Source of the DNA: Ptychodera flava | Taxonomy: Eukaryota > Hemichordata > Enteropneusta > Ptychoderidae | DNA: 64,000 nucleotides | Direction: 5' to 3' | Assembly (NCBI RefSeq): GCF_041260155.1 | Contig: NC_091931.1 | Coordinates: forward strand, 48,803,433-48,867,432 | Shown here: piece after piece, positions 48,141-59,448 of the stretch | How positions within the stretch are numbered: the first letter of the stretch is position 1 | Layout of the letters: the number at the start of each line of letters is the position of its first letter | Program-made: the position numbers and the translations under genes | Notes under the pieces: model-generated | The model's input: the letters and a program-made list of their open reading frames with translations, nothing else | What the model was told of the DNA's origin: nothing | The model's database searches: none

Positions 48141-49462
48141 GAATGTTTCTCAGAAATGAAATTATCTGGAATAATAAGAACATTTTAATTGATGGACATT
48201 CTGTATTTTTTAAAGATTGGTATGACAAGGGTGTTATGTACATTTCAGACCTTCTCTCTGAGAACGGAAAATATCTCACGTGGGACAATTTTTCAACAAA
48301 ATATGACATTGTCAAGAATCAGTTTCTTAAATACCATAGCCTCATCCGTGCTATACCAGAAACATTAAAAAATTACTATAGAACCAGAGGTATACCTACG
48401 AATGACCAAGTTTGTCCGCTGGGCGATGGGTTTGTTAAAAAGATTTATGAAAAATTGGTTAGAAGCAAATTTGTACCTCCCAGAAGTCAAGCCTACAATG
48501 AGAGGTTATATAAAATTTCTCCTAATTGGAAAGTAATCTGGAGCAGGATTAAAGCTACAACAATAGAAGAGAAAATGCGTAATTTTCAGTACAAAATTTT
48601 GCATAGAATAATTTCGACTAATAAATTCCTCCATACTAGAAAATTACGCTCTAATGATCTATGTGATCATTGCAAGAATACCGAAACATTGGAGCACTTA
48701 CTCTGGGAGTGTACGAAAGTTAATAATTTTTGGAAGGAATTTGAGATATTCTGGTCAAACAAATCTAAGCAAACTCTGCATTTGGATTGCCAAACAGTAG
48801 TTCTTGGCGCAGATTTTGACAATGCAAAAGATTCTTTCTTTTGAATCATTTACTATTATTGGGAAAATACTTCATTTATACAGCTAGATTTCATTCTCAT
48901 CCTACGGCGCGCCAAATGTTTCAAAAATATTTATCGTCATAGAGTGAAAATAAACTGTCAAATTTTCTTTCTAAAAAAAGTCTTAAACGTGTGTGAATAA
49001 TAAAGAAAAAAAGTTCTTTCGTCCATATCATTGCATTTTATTAATGTACATTTTCATAAAAATAGCACTCATTTGAAAATATGTGTCATTAAATATTTGA
49101 ATGTGTCTGTACCAGTGTGCGAAATTAACGTCGGTCCGACGGTCCGAGACCGACAGATTTCTCGTCGGGCCGAAAGTTTTTAGCAACATGTCGGTCCATA
49201 TGACCGACTGGAATTTGGAATAAATGATGAAAATTTCTCCATCAAGACCTATAACAGATGCAGATGATGACTGACTTTGTGATTCAGACTTGAATGTCAT
49301 GCACCTATCAATGTTTTCCACCGTGGGAGTGCGGGGCAACAGGGTTGATCGCGCACTTCGTGTCCTGGTAGTGGGGAATTCGATCGCTATGGTACGCCAA
49401 ACTGGAGGGGGGTTGTCGCAACATAGTAATTTTTTGTTTTGCGACAATACGAATAGTCTATA

Positions 49463-50603
49463 TCACTCCCGGTGGTGGCAGTCCCCGGGTTGGTGGGTAC
49501 CCATGCGCGTTACCAAATTCACGGTAAAGGGGGTGTTTTTCTTCAGTCATCTCGGAGATTCTAGGACCGTGAGATCGAGAAAAAGGGGTACTTTTTCAGA
49601 GTAACCTCCGAGATTTAAATAGGGGTAGTCCTTTCATAATCTCCCTAGGACACTAATCTGGTCTAGTCTCACTCACAAAGAAAATGAAAAACAGTACCGT
49701 ACGTTTGTATGTACATATGAAAGCCACATCCAAACGGATAAGGAAGATGATTGTGTATGAATGTGACTAAAATCAGGTGAGGACAAACATTTGTGATGTA
49801 TGTACATGTATACAAAGTCAACCTCCAGGGTCAACCCTGGAAGTCAACATACTAACCTCCTAGATTTCGAAAATAAGGGTATGTTTTTTACAGCTAATTT
49901 CTCCCAGATTTGCCACAAATAGGGGGTGTTTTTCTCAGAAATATTCTAGGAAAGGGGGTACTTTTCAAACTTGGGTAACAAGCATGGGTACCCACCAACC
50001 CCGGGGGGGGGGGTAACTCCCATAGATGGCTATACGGGGAGGGTCCGCGCGAAAGGGGTCGTTTTTTTGCACTGTTTGGTATCAGAAAGGGTATACTTTT
50101 CACGAGGTGTTGGTATGAGAAAGGGTCCGGTTTTAAACACAAACTGACATTTGTTAAAAAATCATGCTGTCAACACTAGAAACCCATGTATCTACATCCC
50201 AGATCTACCATCAATATTTCCGATTAGTCGGTTTGACTGTTGGTACCCCTGGTACGCAAGGCGAGTGAGTCGTATCTGTATACGTATGGTATTGTATGGT
50301 ATCAGATAGCTGTGGAAACGCAGCTATCTGTTGGCGGGGTAGCGTGAGTTGTTATGCGGGTCAAAGGTCAACCCCGCCACTCACATAGCAACTCACGCTA
50401 CCCCGCCAAGAGATAGCTGCGTTTCCACAAGGACCACAACTAGGTATCAGAAAGGGTAGGTTTTTTTGCTCAAAACTGGTATCACAACAGTTTGGGTTTC
50501 CATGTTCGTGCGGAGCCCCCCGTACTATTAGCCATGGAGTTACCCCCCCCCCCCCCGGGCCACCAACCCGGGACTGCCACCACCGGGATATCACTTCACT
50601 AGT
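49463..50603. repeat. Inverted-repeat segment nested in the 2.58-kb element
   Basis: Left CCCGGTGGTGGCAGTCCCCG and GGTTGGTGGGTACC, right GGCCACCAACCCGGGACTGC followed by CACCACCGGG. A third partial copy of GGTACCCACCAACCCCGG lies near 49984. Between them a loosely repeated phrase (AAAGGGGTACTTTTT, AAATAGGGGGTGTTTTTCTC, GAAAGGGTATACTTTTCACG) recurs at irregular spacing. Confidence 0.6.
50312..50428. mobile_element. 117-bp hairpin MITE
   Basis: Arms of about 40 bp, GTGGAAACGCAGCTATCT then TGGCGGGGTAGCGTGAGTTG, pair with their complements ending GCGTTTCCAC. Nested in the segment 49463-50603, so it is the innermost layer of the 48-58 kb nest. Confidence 0.8.
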
Positions 50604-52201
50604 TCCACACTCCAACCTGTTCGGAATTTATAATACAGCCCTTAATTTTATCAAACTGACTCTGTTTTCTTTGCTTTGATTTTCAATTGAAGCGTTTGAA
50701 AAATAAACGGTTCATAGAGGAGTTTAATATGCTGCTGCAGCAAGATTTCATTGGAAAAATACAAATGACAAACTCCGCTCTCATTTTGCTATCGAGATCG
50801 AGCGTATAGAAATTGCAGACAACATGAATGGCACACACCACTCGCGGAAATGAATGCATGATTTCTGATCGAAAAGTTTTGCCTGAGCGATTGCTGGGTC
50901 TCATCGCCCCTTGAAAGCTTAAAGTTATTAAAATGACTCTGAAAAGTTTGACAGACACTCGATACTGCTGAAAACCATCGCGACACGATCAGTTCATGAC
51001 ACCGTAAAATCTTAAAAGATGTAATTTTTTGCGATATTTAGGCCTACACCCAACGATGACGGTGAGTTTTGCATGCCTGTCCTAAAACAGTATACAAATA
51101 TATCACATGGTGTAGTGTACAATTGTACACAGCCACGTAGAACATCATCCCCCATAGTCGTGAGAGACAAACTTTCTCGCTTTCACATCTACATGTAGCC
51201 AGTGCATGAGCCTGTATTCCCCGACCCCTGGGTGTTTGACATCATTTTATTGTCCGAGAGTGGGGGATTTGACATGGCTAGAAAAAGTTGTCAAATTCTC
51301 CTGTTAGTCCCATAGTCCCCCATGGTGGAAAACATTGATAAATGCATGCGCATGACAGTGAGGAAGATGAGGGCTGTGATCTTTTTCAGATTCCAGATCA
51401 TGTAGATGAATGATTCATGATCATTCACTTACAGTATTCTGCAAGCTATGTAAACAATAGTCTTTTGGAGTGAATACTTGCTGACTCTGGAGATAAAAGG
51501 ACATGAAAAATTAAAGATTACAACATTCAAAGGCATAGTATTGGTGGAGAGAGTGTTGACTTTAATGGTAATACAGGTCGTTAACAACTGCATTTATTGA
51601 GGACCGGCAGTTTTCCGTAAGGACCTAAAGCTTTGGCTTAGTGCAGGTCCTTATGACCTGAAGCTATTTTCTCTTAATTTCGCACACTGGTCTGTACAGA
51701 TACAGATGACTTGCAACCGTCTTACTCGATTGAAATAAAAGTCGATGGAATTACGGAAGAAAATAAACGAGAAAAGTATTATTGCAATTAAGGGCAGAAT
51801 GTTATGTAATGCTTAATTGTAAAATTTCTTTAAACCGTAATGATAAGATAAACTTGTTTGCAAAAATTTGGAAATACCACACTTCCCATACTTATTGACG
51901 TACACATACACGTCTATTTGATATACAGGTGCAATGAATGCTGTTATAAGGGAAAAAAGAAAAAAAATCAAGCACACACAAAAAATATTGAAATGATTAA
52001 AAACAAAACCACAAATAGTACTTGCACTACTACCAAAAAACAAAACGAATCACCATCAGGTCTCACCTAAAAAAGAAATAGAATCACAATTGAAAAGTCG
52101 ACCGAGATCGCGCTGGCGTTGAGGCTGTAAAGAAACCAAAACGAGGTCAGCTTGGAAAAAAAAAACCAAAGCGAGGTTACAAAAAAAAAAAAAGAGGTTA
52201 C

Positions 52202-52237
<36 letters not shown>

Positions 52238-52238
<1 letters not shown>

Positions 52239-53862
52239 AAAGCTGCAAGCAGCGTTGGCGGGGCCCAAGCGGTTAACATGGTTGAAAAATCTTGCACTAA
52301 TGATATTATGTGCAAAATTCGAGCTTGCAAAAGTAGGATTTTGAACATCATCTAATAGTTACTGTACGTTTCACTTGGAATTTAATATATTACGGAAAAT
52401 CCAATATGGCGGCCAACCACGTGACCGATCAAAACGCCTTTCGCAAACTTGAAAGAGACAACACTTAAGATGTTACATGTCAAATTTAAGTCGAATCGGT
52501 TTTGTTGATTCTGGAGAAGAAGATTTTTAGGGATTTAATCACGATTTTCACAAAATCCAATATGGCGGCCAAACCATGTGACCGATCAAAACGCCTTTCG
52601 CAAACTTGAAAGAGACAACACTTAAGATGTTACATGTCAAATTTAAGTCAAATCGGTGGGTTGGTTCTGGAGAAGAAGATTTTTAAAGATTAAATCATGA
52701 TTTTCGCAAAAATCCAATATGGCGGCCAAACCACATGACCGATCAAAACGCCTTTCGCAAACTGGAAAGAGATCACACTTAAGATGTTACATATCAAATT
52801 TCAGTAGAATCGGTGTGTTGGTTCTGGAGAAGAAGATTTTTGAAGATTAAATCACGATTTTCGCAAAATCCAATATGGCGGCCAGAAAACGTGACCGATC
52901 AAAACGCCTTTTGCAAACTGGAAAGAGATCACACTTAAGATGTTACATATCAAATTTCAGTAGAATCGGTGTGTTGGTTCTGGAGTAGAAGATTTATAAA
53001 GATTAAATCACGATTTTCGCAAAATCCAATATGGCGGCCAAACCACGTGACCGATCAAAACGCCTTTCGCAAACTTGAAAGAGATCACACTTAAGATGTT
53101 ACATGTGAAATTTTAGTCGAATCGGTGTGTTGGTTCTGGAGAAGAAGATTTTTGAAGATTAAATCACGATTTTCGCAAAATCCAATATGGCGGCCAAACC
53201 ACGTGACCGATCAAAACGCCTTCCGCAAACTTGAAAGAGATCACGCTTAAGATGCTATTTATCAAATTTCAGTAGAATCAGTGTGTTGGTTCTGGAGAAG
53301 ATGATTTTTAAAGATTAAATCACGATTTTCGCAAAATCCAATATGGCGGCCAAACACGTGACCGATCAAAACGCCTTTCGCAAACTTGAAAGAGATCACA
53401 CTTAAGATGTTACATGTGAAATTTTAGTCGAATCGGTGTTTTGGTTCTGGAGAAGAAGATTTTTAAAGATTAAATTGGTATTTTTCAAAAATCCAATATG
53501 GCGGCCAAGGTCACGTGACCGCATGCGATTTTATTGGCAAATTTTAAAGACCTTAGGCCATGCTTGCTATACAAAAAATTTCAAATCGACTAGACCCCTA
53601 GGTTATCTGGAGAAGCCATTTTTAGATTTTTGGAAAATCCAATATGGCCGCCAGGTCACGTGACCAATCGAAATTTGTATACCCAGGTGCACGAGATCTC
53701 ATAGGTACCTATTAGCCCTGCAAGTTTCAGAAGTTTGCGGTAAGCGGTGTTTGAGTTCTAGGTCGACAAAAAAAGAGCGGAAGAAGAAGAAGAAGTAGAA
53801 GAAGAAGAAAGTTGAATTCCTACGAAACCAATAGGGGCCCAGCCGGTAGGCTTGGGCCCCTA
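52238..53862. mobile_element. 1.6-kb element with nine ~156-bp tandem units bearing YY1-like sites
   Basis: Ends are AGCTGCAAGCAGCGTTGG with GGGGCCCAAGC, and GGCTTGGGCCCC, a short inverted repeat. Nine units have CCAATATGGC at 52401, 52557, 52714, 52870, 53026, 53182, 53338, 53493 and 53639 (spacing 146-157 bp, mostly 156). Each carries CCAATATGGCGGCC or a close variant, CACGTGACC or variant, GATCAAAACGCCTTTCGC, ACTTAAGATGTTACAT and TTCTGGAGAAGAAGATTTTT. A (GAA)n run precedes the right end. No coding sequence. Inserted into the A-run of the foldback arm in copy 1 only. Confidence 0.85.
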
Positions 53863-54490
53863 AAAAAAAAAAACTCAGTAGAAAAAAAAAGAGGCCCGTT
53901 CGAGAAAAGAAAACAGAGTGGGACACCCCGCAGAAAAAGCCCAACATGAAATTGAATGATTGTCAACGTCATGATTGTTACAGTTTAATGCCAGAGGGTT
54001 TGAACTATCACACTCACATGTTGGACAAGATATTTGGGGTATTTCAGCGATAACTCTCAGCTTCTAGTCTTCAATATCAGGACGTCCAAGTTACCGACAC
54101 GTCCCATTCTATATTAAACAGTTACCAGTTTTGGTTAAAAGTGGACAAAACACTCGTGGTGGTTCGTCGGCTGCCAGCGGTCCCCTCGCTCCAATGTACA
54201 CTCGAGATGGTAAGCAGCGGCCGGCGGTCCCATCACTAGTACACTAGGCCTACACGCCAGCAACCAGCGATCCCCTCGCTGTAAAGTGTAGGGCCGCCTC
54301 TCCCAAACCATAGACAGTCTGTGCCCAAACCCCAACAAAACGATGGCTAGCCGCTAGCCCACGGTTACGTGTCGTTCGATACACAGCGGCCGCCGTGTGG
54401 GTATGCATAGTAAAATTGCATACTGCGCAGCGGCCTCGTTCTGCATGGCAGGGCTGTGTGCTACCGGCGTGACTTGGCCTCCCGTATAAC

Positions 54491-55298
54491 GATTTTGACA
54501 ATGCAAAAGATTCTTTCTTTTGAATCATTTACTATTATTGGGAAAATACTTCATTTATACAGCTAGATTTCATTCTCATCCTACGGCGCGCCAAATGTTT
54601 CAAAAATATTTATCGTCATAGAGTGAAAATAAACTGTCAAATTTTCTTTCTAAAAAAAGTCTTAAACGTGTGTGAATAATAAAGAAAAAAAGTTCTTTCG
54701 TCCATATCATTGCATTTTATTAATGTACATTTTCATAAAAATAGCACTCATTTGAAAATATGTGTCATTAAATATTTGAATGTGTCTGTACAGATAAAGA
54801 TGACTTGCAACCGTCTTACTCGATTGAAATAAAAAGTCGATGGAATTACGGAAGAAAATAAACGAGAAAAGTATTATTGCAATTAAGGGCAGAATGTTAT
54901 GTAATGCTTAATTGTAAAATATTCTTTAAACCGTAATGATAAGATAAACTGTTTGCAAAAATTTGGAAATACCACACTCCCATACTATTGACGTACACAT
55001 ACGCGTCTATTTGATATACAGGTGCAATGAATGCTGATTATAAGGGAAAAAAAGAAAAAAAAATCAAGCACACACAAAAAATATTGAAATGATTAAAAAC
55101 AAAACCACAAATAGTACTTGCACTACTACCAAAAAACAAAACGAATCACCATCAGGTCTCACCTAAAAAAGAAATAGAATCACAATTGAAAAGTCGACCG
55201 AGATCGCGCCGGCGTTGAGGCTGTAAAGAAACCAAAACGAGGTCAGCTTGGAAAAAAAAAAACCAAAGCGAGGTTACAAAAAAAAAAAGGGAGGTTAC

Positions 55299-55332
<34 letters not shown>

Positions 55333-55950
55333 GAAAAAAAAGAGGCCCGTTCGAGAAAAGAAAACAGAGTGGGACACCCCGCAGAAAAAGCCCAACATGA
55401 AAATTGAATAATTGTCAACGTCATGATTGTTACAGTTTAATGCCAGAGGGTTTTGAACTATCACACTCGGATGTTGGACAAGATATTTGGGGTATTTCAG
55501 CGATAACTCTCAGCTTCTAGTCTTCAATATCATCTCATGGACGTCCAAGTTACCGACACGTCCCATTCTATATTAAACAGTTACCAGTTTTGGTTAAAAG
55601 TGGACAAAACACTCGTGATGGTTCGTCGGCTGCCAGCGGTCCCCTCGCTCCAATGTACACTCGAGATGGTAAGCCAGCGGCCGGCGGTCCCGTCACTAGT
55701 ACAGTAGGCCTACACGCCGGCAACCAGCGATCCCCTCGCTGTAAAGTGTAGGGCCGCCTCTCCCAAACCATAGACAGTCTGTGCCCAAACCCCAACAAAA
55801 CGATGGCTAGCCGCTAGCCCACGGTTACGTGTCGTTCGATACACAGCGGCCGCCGTGTGGGTATGCATAGTAAAATTGCATACCGCGCAGCAGCCTCGTT
55901 CTGCATGGCAGGGCTGTGTTCTACCGGCGTGACATGGCCTCCGGTATAAC
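54491..55950. repeat. Tandem duplication, copy 2 (1460 bp, uninterrupted)
   Basis: Begins GATTTTGACAATGCAAAAGA and ends CCGGTATAAC. It keeps the empty sites of both insertions seen in copy 1: TGTGTCTGTACAGAT at 54781-54795, and an unbroken A-run joined to GTAGAAAAAAAAGAGGCCCG at about 55296-55346. Confidence 0.9.
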
Positions 55951-55981
55951 GCCGGTAACACACAGCCCTGCCGGCCATGCA
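55902..55981. mobile_element. 80-bp hairpin MITE (AGCCCTG family), with relative at 56104-56153
   Basis: TGCATGGCAGGGCTGTGTT...ACCGGCGT pairs with ACGCCGGTAACACACAGCCC...CCATGCA. A shorter hairpin, GGCAGGGCTAGGCTGTGAGT...CAGACAGCCCTGCC, lies at 56104-56153. Copy 1 of the tandem duplication ends inside the first half of this hairpin. Confidence 0.7.
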
Positions 55982-56999
55982 GAGCTAGCAGCGGCCGCTA
56001 TGTATCGAACCACACACGTATCCCGTGGGTTTAGCCTCTAAACGGAGTGTGGCAAAGGCAAAAATACTCGGGCTGAAACACTCCGTTTTAAATTTAGCTC
56101 TGGATGGCAGGGCTAGGCTGTGAGTTACCGGCGTTATACGGCCAGACAGCCCTGCCACCCAGAGCTATGTATAGGCTACTGCACAAATATTGTAGCTCCA
56201 TATATTGGACTGTGTGGATATAAAGATTTCTGCAATGGGGATCGACATGTCGTGTATGTGCCGGTCTAGCCCTGCGAGTATAGTGAGAGTGTCTGGCGTT
56301 GCGAAGGCCGGACACTCGCGCCATACGTAAGGCTTGTACAGTTGCGTTGCTCGTCTTGTCGAACACGGAAAACGATGGACGTTCTCTCAACACGCAGCAG
56401 ATTTCTTTAAAACTATTCATTTTATCATGATTTGTGTGATCTTTGAGGATAGACGAGGAATTACCAAACAACGAGGTGGTTATATCATGGTATTTGAACC
56501 TGATGTATCGAACCACACGTATAAAACTGCAGAAATCATGTGGGCTAAACGGCGATGACAGTGCGGCTCTGTGGAAGGCCTGCAGCTATGCAGTGGGCTC
56601 CCTGCCATACCGCGGCTAAGGCATCGATATGTTCGCAGTGTCGCTATGAAGGGTCATGGGTTGTACGTCTCGCTCGTGATCCGACCTGTGGACTGCCTGA
56701 AATTGGCGTAGTTAACTTGACTCTCTGGAACTATCGCTGTTAACTTGGACGTTCTTTAGGTGATATTGCCCACTTCATTTCATCAAGTATGGTTTCAAGT
56801 AGAGCAGGGCCCAGCCAAACAGAGCTAGGTTTCAAGATGTCACGTTATCACTGAAATGCTCAATTAATATTTCGTCAAACATTGGAGTATGTGGTGATCG
56901 GATTCCCCGCTGTTTGGGATTCATCGATCGAAGGAAACGTGAACCACGAGTCTTTTGAATAAAATAATTGTAATTTCGGGCTTGTTGTTTTTGGTTTTT
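55982..56999. other. Central part of the foldback element
   Basis: No gene recognised. Frames at 56094-56516 (minus) and 56334-56558 (plus) overlap each other and show no domain. Confidence 0.4.
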
Positions 57000-57013
57000 T
57001 TGTGGCGAGTGCT

Positions 57014-57047
<34 letters not shown>

Positions 57048-58070
57048 TTTTTTCCTTTTTTTTTTTTTTTTTTTTTGCTGTGGCGAGTCCTCATTTGTTT
57101 TTTTTCTTCCCACTGGCCCACGCGTTTTTTTGTATCTCTGTTCATGGCGTTTTTTTTTATTTTTTCGTTTTTATTTTATTTTATTTTATTTTTTTGTAGA
57201 TGAGATCCACTTTTGTCTAGAGCCATCACTGCCGAATTTTTTCTCCGATGTTCTCTCTTACTGTCAAAGCGGCTGGTGATTCATATTATATTTTGATTAT
57301 CTATAATACGTTTATTATGAGACGTAGCGCTTTTTAATTTCTTAAGTGCATAAATAATTTTATGTATGCACGACTTTTTTTGTCTGATTCTTTTATAATG
57401 ATTTTCTGTATGTGGTTCACATTTTTATTTTTGTACTATTTTTTCCGAGTGGTAGTAGTGATTTTTAGTGATTTTCTTGTGAATTTTGTGGACGTACCAC
57501 TGTATAACATATTTTTCTTTTTTTTTTGTAAAATCAGCACTCATTGCACCTTTTACGCGAACTATTATACGTGTATATATGTCGATAAGTATGGATGTAT
57601 GACTTTTTCAAATCGTTGAAAGTTGTTTATTTCCTAATTACGCTGTAAAGATTTTTTCTCAAGTTAAAATGAAGTATTAAATGACATTTCTGTCTTTTGT
57701 TTTTAGTTATACTTTTCTTATTTATTTCCTTCCTAATGAGACCGAATTTTTATATCAATTGAGAAAGACATTTTATTTTGGCACTGAATCGATAAATATT
57801 TTTGAAACACTTGGCGCGCCGTACTCATCCTCTGAATTTTCGTTTATTCATGGATAAGATTGGAGAAGTCCGCTCTGTTGAATGTAAACTTGCAAAATAT
57901 AGAAAAACTGTAAATCAATATGAAACAAAATGGGCCGTACTTTTGCATTGTGAGTTGTAATAGTCTTTTTTTTCTCATATTGTATGATAATCTTTACTGA
58001 CCTCGCTTGTTGTTTTTGTTTTTGTGTTGTACTGTTTTTGTGTAGTTCTTTCAATAAAAAAATATTAAAA

Positions 58071-58104
<34 letters not shown>

Positions 58105-58117
58105 AATGTTTCTCAGA

Positions 58118-58345
58118 GCTTTTTACGATGAGGAAAATTATCAAGGGAAGTATACGCAACAGTAGACAACTCTTGAACCACTACAAATTAGTGAAAAATG
58201 TACCGGAAGAACGTGTAAAAATAGCTTTTAAAGGAATATTTATTCACTTAAGGACAATTTTTTCAGAAAAAGCCTAGACAAGCTGGCTAGTTGAGAGGGG
58301 GGGGGGAGTAGAATGAAAAAGGTACAATTCATTTCAGTATGTTTT
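58118..58345 (+). other. Pre-insertion flank of the LINE, open fragment
   Basis: Continues a frame that would run from about 48111 through the target site GAATGTTTCTCAGA and on to a TAG at 58275-58277 (about 65 codons) if the LINE were absent: SAVVKETECFSELF, then RKIIKGSIRNSRQLLNHYKL and so on. Not recognised; it could be an old exon or chance. A G-run follows at about 58296-58305. Confidence 0.25.
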
Positions 58346-58349
58346 TGTT

Positions 58350-59188
58350 GACTGATGTATGTCTCAACATTTACCAATTACATGTGGAGTACCCCAGGTC
58401 TCTGTACTTGGCCCTACACTTCTTCTGATCTTCCTAATTTTTCAAAAGTTTTTGACTTTAGGCTTTTTGCCGACGATTCCAATCTTTCCCACACTTTTTC
58501 ACGTGAAAAAAATACTGTAAATCTTTCTTTTATGGATGTACATTTACAGAACGTTGTTCAATGGTGCGATGCTAATAAACTGACAGTTAATATAAGTAAA
58601 ACAAAGTGTGTACTTTTTCACAGCAATCGTAACTCTGTAACATAACAAGGTAATTTATCTGTAAAGAATGATATCATAGAAGAAGTTCCAGAAGCATCTT
58701 TTGTTGGGGTTGTTTTTGATAAACACCTGACATGGAAATTTCATATTAATGAGATAAATAATAGTATAAGAAAAAAAATAGGAATCATATTTAGGCTAAG
58801 AAATTATGTACCACAGCAAATTCTAGTACTGCTCTACAAAGTTTTCATTGAACCGAATATTATGTATGGTCTTGAGGTGTGGGGAAGTACGTATCCATCA
58901 TACTTACATCAGATTTTCATCACCCAAAAAATGCTGGTACGAATAATTACGTTTTCTAGATTTCGAGAATCTACTGCACCTTTATTCTTCGTAGGTATAC
59001 TGGATGTCTATAAACTTCATAAATTACTTCTTGGAAAATTCATGTTTGATTTGCATCATCAAAATAAACCACATAATTTGAGTGATTACTTTAGACTAGC
59101 TGATTATTGCTATGATTTAAACTACGTCAAAACTTGCCTTTACCGAAAGCACGTACAACTGCAGGACGTACTATATGCGTACATATGA
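58350..59188 (+). mobile_element. CR1/Jockey-type LINE reverse transcriptase fragment
   Basis: Blocks in order: TCGVPQVSVLGPTL (the GVPQGS block, decayed), FRLFADDSNLSHTF (catalytic FADD), VVQWCDANKLTVNISKTKCV, then SFVGVVFDKHLTWKFHINEI and the thumb-like VLLYKVFIEPNIMYGLEVWG. The tail runs to a stop at 59186-59188. It is split over more than one frame (breaks near 58400 and 58645) and 5'-truncated, so dead. No poly(A) tail or target duplication resolved. Confidence 0.75.
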
Positions 59189-59294
59189 GGTATATAGAGT
59201 ACCGTTGTGTTTAAACAATGGAGGTACCCTACTATTTCAAATCACTTTGCCTTTCCCTAGAAGAAAAAAATGTGTGACGACAACGGATTAGATT

Positions 59295-59448
59295 ATACAC
59301 CGAAATCTCGCACCCCATGAGGGTGTTACCGCCGGCAGGGAGGGGAAAGGCTGCTCCTAGTCTAATGCCAAACCCCTTCTCCAGGTCAAAGCCTGGTAGC
59401 CCCAGCACGAGATTGCCAGGTCGTGCCTGGGAAACGCCTGACTACCGA
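59295..59448. repeat. GC-rich repeat, inverted partner of 45768-45910
   Basis: Complement of the left copy with few differences. Read on the plus strand it opens a frame MRVLPPAGRGKAAPSLMPNP..., Pro/Arg-rich; whether this was ever protein is unknown. Confidence 0.75.

Larger units (their letters stand above)
49112..51690. mobile_element. 2.58-kb TIR element with 6-bp target duplication
   Basis: 17-bp terminal repeats CCAGTGTGCGAAATTAA, perfect at both ends. TCTGTA flanks it at 49106-49111 and 51691-51696, and the empty site is preserved in copy 2. The left subterminal part has GTCGGTCCGACGGTCC hairpins. No transposase frame recognised. Superfamily not assigned: a 6-bp duplication does not fit hAT (8 bp). 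Confidence 0.85.
48812..54490. repeat. Tandem duplication, copy 1 (with two insertions)
   Basis: Starts GATTTTGACAATGCAAAAGA in the LINE, crosses the left end of the foldback element and ends CCCGTATAAC at 54490. Copy 2 follows directly. Removing the insertions at 49112-51690 (plus a 6-bp duplication) and about 52238-53862 leaves about 1.47 kb, matching copy 2. Confidence 0.9.
48903..57823. mobile_element. Long-armed foldback DNA element inserted in the LINE
   Basis: Ends TACGGCGCGCCAAATGTTTC (48903) and its near-complement finishing GGCGCGCCGTA (57823), followed by CAAAAATATTTATCG on both arms. The target duplication is CTCATCC at 48896-48902 and 57824-57830. The arms are about 750 bp and end inward in long A-runs (about 55300 on the left, T-runs at 57018-57075 on the right); both carry AGGTGCAATGARTGCTG. 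The centre (55330-57000) is GC-richer and holds small hairpin elements. No transposase recognised. Native length before later changes is about 3.3 kb. Confidence 0.8.
48155..58103 (+). mobile_element. 5'-truncated Tx1/L1-type LINE carrying nested insertions
   Basis: Flanked by GAATGTTTCTCAGA at 48141-48154 and 58104-58117, a 14-bp target-site duplication. Coding starts mid-protein (NEIIWNNKNILIDGHSVFFK) and contains the C-terminal ORF2 region: MRNFQYKILHRIISTNKFL and a CCHC-like CDHCKNTETLEHLLWEC. It then reads LNHLLLLGKYFIYTARFHSHP after a one-base frameshift near 48840. The frame breaks off at 48902 where the foldback element enters. It resumes at 57831 as LNFRLFMDKIGEVRSVECKL, ending in TAA at 57958-57960. 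AATAAA is at 58053-58058 and a poly(A) tail at 58078-58103. LINE sequence proper is only about 1 kb. Confidence 0.9.

Noticed and set aside
52056-55464. Poly-Phe/poly-Lys open frames
   Set aside because: They are translations of long A-runs in the foldback arms.
56832-57203. Lys-rich and Phe-rich open frames on both strands
   Set aside because: Same cause: T-runs in the right arm of the foldback element.
57010-57842. A minus-strand LINE 3' end facing the plus-strand one
   Set aside because: At first it seemed a second, inverted LINE, because it matches 48888-49000 in reverse. The shared ends, the CTCATCC duplications and the clean rejoining of the LINE frame show it is the right arm of the foldback element.
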